Assembly: GCA_028679405.1 (NCBI GenBank)
Contig: JAJRBP010000226.1
Coordinates: forward strand, 1-6,964
Reading direction: 5' to 3'
DNA length: 6,964 nucleotides
Source: Methanoregulaceae archaeon
Lineage (GTDB): Archaea > Halobacteriota > Methanomicrobia > Methanomicrobiales > Methanospirillaceae
Made by a program: the position numbers and the translations under genes. Below the pieces are notes generated by a model that had not been told where the DNA came from, did no database searches, and saw only the letters and a list, made by a program, of their open reading frames with translations. Position 1 is the stretch's first letter, and each line of letters opens with the position of its first letter. This document shows positions 5,363 to 6,964 of the stretch, piece after piece.

Positions 5363-6964
5363 CTATCGCTTCTGCCGTCTCATCAAAGCAACAGCAGCCT
5401 GGCCGATGAACGCTTCGACAAGCTCCCTGTTCTCGAGAGCCTCGCCTTTCCTGATCCCGATCCCCACCGACCCGATAATCTCCCCCCGGTGGACGAAACC
5501 CATCGCGTAGCTCCGCCCGAAATTGATCTTCTCCTCAATCAGACTGCAGACATCTTCCGGTACCTGCCTCGACAGGAGATGGTAAAGACCCGGACCTTCG
5601 ATCAGTCTTTTTTTAGACAGGATCGACTGTATGTCGACGACGCTCCCCATGGGAAATGTCATCCCTACAGGATTGACGCCAATTTCTCCTGAATATTCGA
5701 GGATATCAGGAGGGGCGGCAAGGTACCTGATCATCGTCGTCTTCCTTGCCATATCGAACGAGGTGACCGCTACAAAACAGCAGGGGAGGAGCCCGTACAC
5801 CTTTTCCGCAATGTAACGATAGATATCCTCCTCTTCCCCCATGTCCACCAGTTCCATGGCGGTCCGGGTAAGAAATTCCATCTGCCTGATATGCTGTTCT
5901 TCGTTATTCCGGAGCTCTTTGCGGGCGTAGCGCCGGAGAAGTGCAACCGAGGCCTGGTTGATGAAAGCTTCCAGGAGTTCTATATTCTCGATCCTGGCCC
6001 CTTTTTTCATTTTCACCAGGACATTCCCGAAAACCCCCCCGCGACAGGTGAATCCCATGACGTAGGTCTTTTTATCCACCTTGAGACGTTCCTCGACGCG
6101 GTCGCAGAGTTCTTCCGGGTACTGCTGGAAGAGTATGTGATAGAAAGACGGGCCTTCTACCAGTCCCTGCATCCGCAACAGGCTGTCGGCCATGGGTTCA
6201 ACCCTGAAAGGAAATGACATTTCCTCCAGATGCGGGTTAAACTCGGCCTGTACGATATCGATATCTCCCTTATCTGCAGCTATCGCCCTGACAGAGAGTT
6301 CCTGGGATTCCGTATCATAGGAGTTGATCGTCACGATTGAATCCGGGAGAATCTTCCGGACCTGCTCGGCTATGAACCGGTAGATGTTGTCGTCGTCCGC
6401 AAGGTCCACGAACCGGATCGCGGTCCGGGCCAGGAATTCCATGTTCTTCACGTACTTCTTCCGCTCGGTGATATCCTCGAGCACTATGGTGAGCCCGGTC
6501 CCGCCACCCTCGAACATCGTAGGGATCACTTCCATCTGATAATAGAGCTCGTCCTTTCCCCGCACGTAACTGACATCGGTGATGACCTGCTCCTTACCGG
6601 TCGAGCGGATGATCGCGAGCGCTTCGGGAGAGGATACGATCGGAAGCTCTGTATCCTCTATACTCATGCCGAGCAGATCCTGTTTCGTGAACCCGGCAAA
6701 CTTGAGGTACTGGCTGTTCCCCTGGATGACAGTCAGGTCCGTATCAACGACGAGGATCATATTCTTTGTAAAGCAGAGGAATGCGGACAGCGGGACTCGT
6801 TGCGTGAGCGAATATACCTTTGCGGTCCCTATAGCCCGCAGGTCGACCCTTCCTTCGGCATGGAGGATTTCCAGGTGTTTCGCAGCCGAATTGCGGTTGT
6901 ATCCAAGGTTCTTCGAGATGTCGCTCACGGTCAGGCCCATCGGGTTGACCTTGAGCAACTCGAG
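5363..6964 (-). CDS. Winged-helix, PAS and tandem-GAF transcriptional regulator (5' partial)
   Basis: A cytoplasmic one-component regulator whose start lies beyond the right edge: the frame is still open at 6964, and the first visible residues (Leu-Glu, then LLKVNPMGLT) fall inside the usual N-terminal helix of this type. Residues are numbered from the TTG at 6956-6958, 531 to the TAG at 5363-5365. A winged helix-turn-helix (about 1-52, SDISKNLGYNRNSAAKHLEI) is followed by a PAS domain (about 58-168, ending EDITERKKY) and two GAF-like domains (about 174-343 and 361-528). The GAF pair is an internal duplication: both begin EFL-x-RTA, contain EGP-x-x-YH (268-274, 454-460), and end EAFI-x-QA-x-VAL. 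A Cys is kept at the same place in both (285, 471). No kinase or receiver domain follows, so signal binding probably alters DNA binding directly. Ligands are unknown. It converges with the propeller gene and may have its promoter outside the window. Confidence 0.88.
   Translation of the reverse strand, partial: LELLKVNPMGLTVSDISKNLGYNRNSAAKHLEILHAEGRVDLRAIGTAKVYSLTQRVPLSAFLCFTKNMILVVDTDLTVIQGNSQYLKFAGFTKQDLLGMSIEDTELPIVSSPEALAIIRSTGKEQVITDVSYVRGKDELYYQMEVIPTMFEGGGTGLTIVLEDITERKKYVKNMEFLARTAIRFVDLADDDNIYRFIAEQVRKILPDSIVTINSYDTESQELSVRAIAADKGDIDIVQAEFNPHLEEMSFPFRVEPMADSLLRMQGLVEGPSFYHILFQQYPEELCDRVEERLKVDKKTYVMGFTCRGGVFGNVLVKMKKGARIENIELLEAFINQASVALLRRYARKELRNNEEQHIRQMEFLTRTAMELVDMGEEEDIYRYIAEKVYGLLPCCFVAVTSFDMARKTTMIRYLAAPPDILEYSGEIGVNPVGMTFPMGSVVDIQSILSKKRLIEGPGLYHLLSRQVPEDVCSLIEEKINFGRSYAMGFVHRGEIIGSVGIGIRKGEALENRELVEAFIGQAAVALMRRQKR

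Noticed and set aside
5303..5692. Plus-strand ORF of 129 codons at the end of the regulator gene
   Set aside because: It is the mirror of the second GAF domain and has no domain of its own or ribosome site.

Overview
The window looks like a piece of a methanogenic archaeon, most likely Methanomicrobiales (Methanoregulaceae-like). The main reason is a full-length methanogenesis marker protein 8 (DUF2099), a family known essentially only from methanogens. It fits that this marker sits among CHASE4/PAS sensor kinases and a winged-helix/PAS/GAF regulator of the kind abundant in that order, and that the control signals are archaeal in style (AT-rich boxes, oligo-T stops). No bacterial-type mobile element, RNA gene or CRISPR array was found.

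Layout: (1) 1-200 carries a 57-bp tandem repeat whose last copy runs into the end of the first gene. (2) 185-2257, minus strand: a membrane sensor built like a CHASE4-HAMP-PAS histidine kinase, but with the phosphoacceptor His and the N-box Asn both replaced, so probably a pseudokinase. (3) 2258-2542: a divergent control region with a perfect 12-bp palindrome. (4) 2543-3403, plus strand: methanogenesis marker protein 8, followed by an oligo-T stop. (5) 3404-3742: a region with no recognised gene, ending in a good promoter and Shine-Dalgarno. (6) 3743-5146, plus strand: an exported protein made of seven WD/PQQ-like repeats, probably one seven-bladed beta-propeller. (7) 5147-5362: a convergent spacer with T-rich stops and a promoter-like box that has no gene behind it. 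(8) 5363 to the right edge, minus strand: a regulator with winged-helix DNA-binding, PAS and two GAF domains, its start cut off by the window edge.

The genes do not form an operon. Each appears to have its own signals, and orientation alternates (-, +, +, -). A plausible but unproven theme is sensing: a membrane sensor that may have lost kinase chemistry, a soluble one-component regulator, and an exported propeller, placed around a conserved methanogen gene whose function is not established. The most noteworthy signals are the degenerate kinase active site, the 57-bp repeats at its 3' end, and a promoter element shared before and after the propeller gene.
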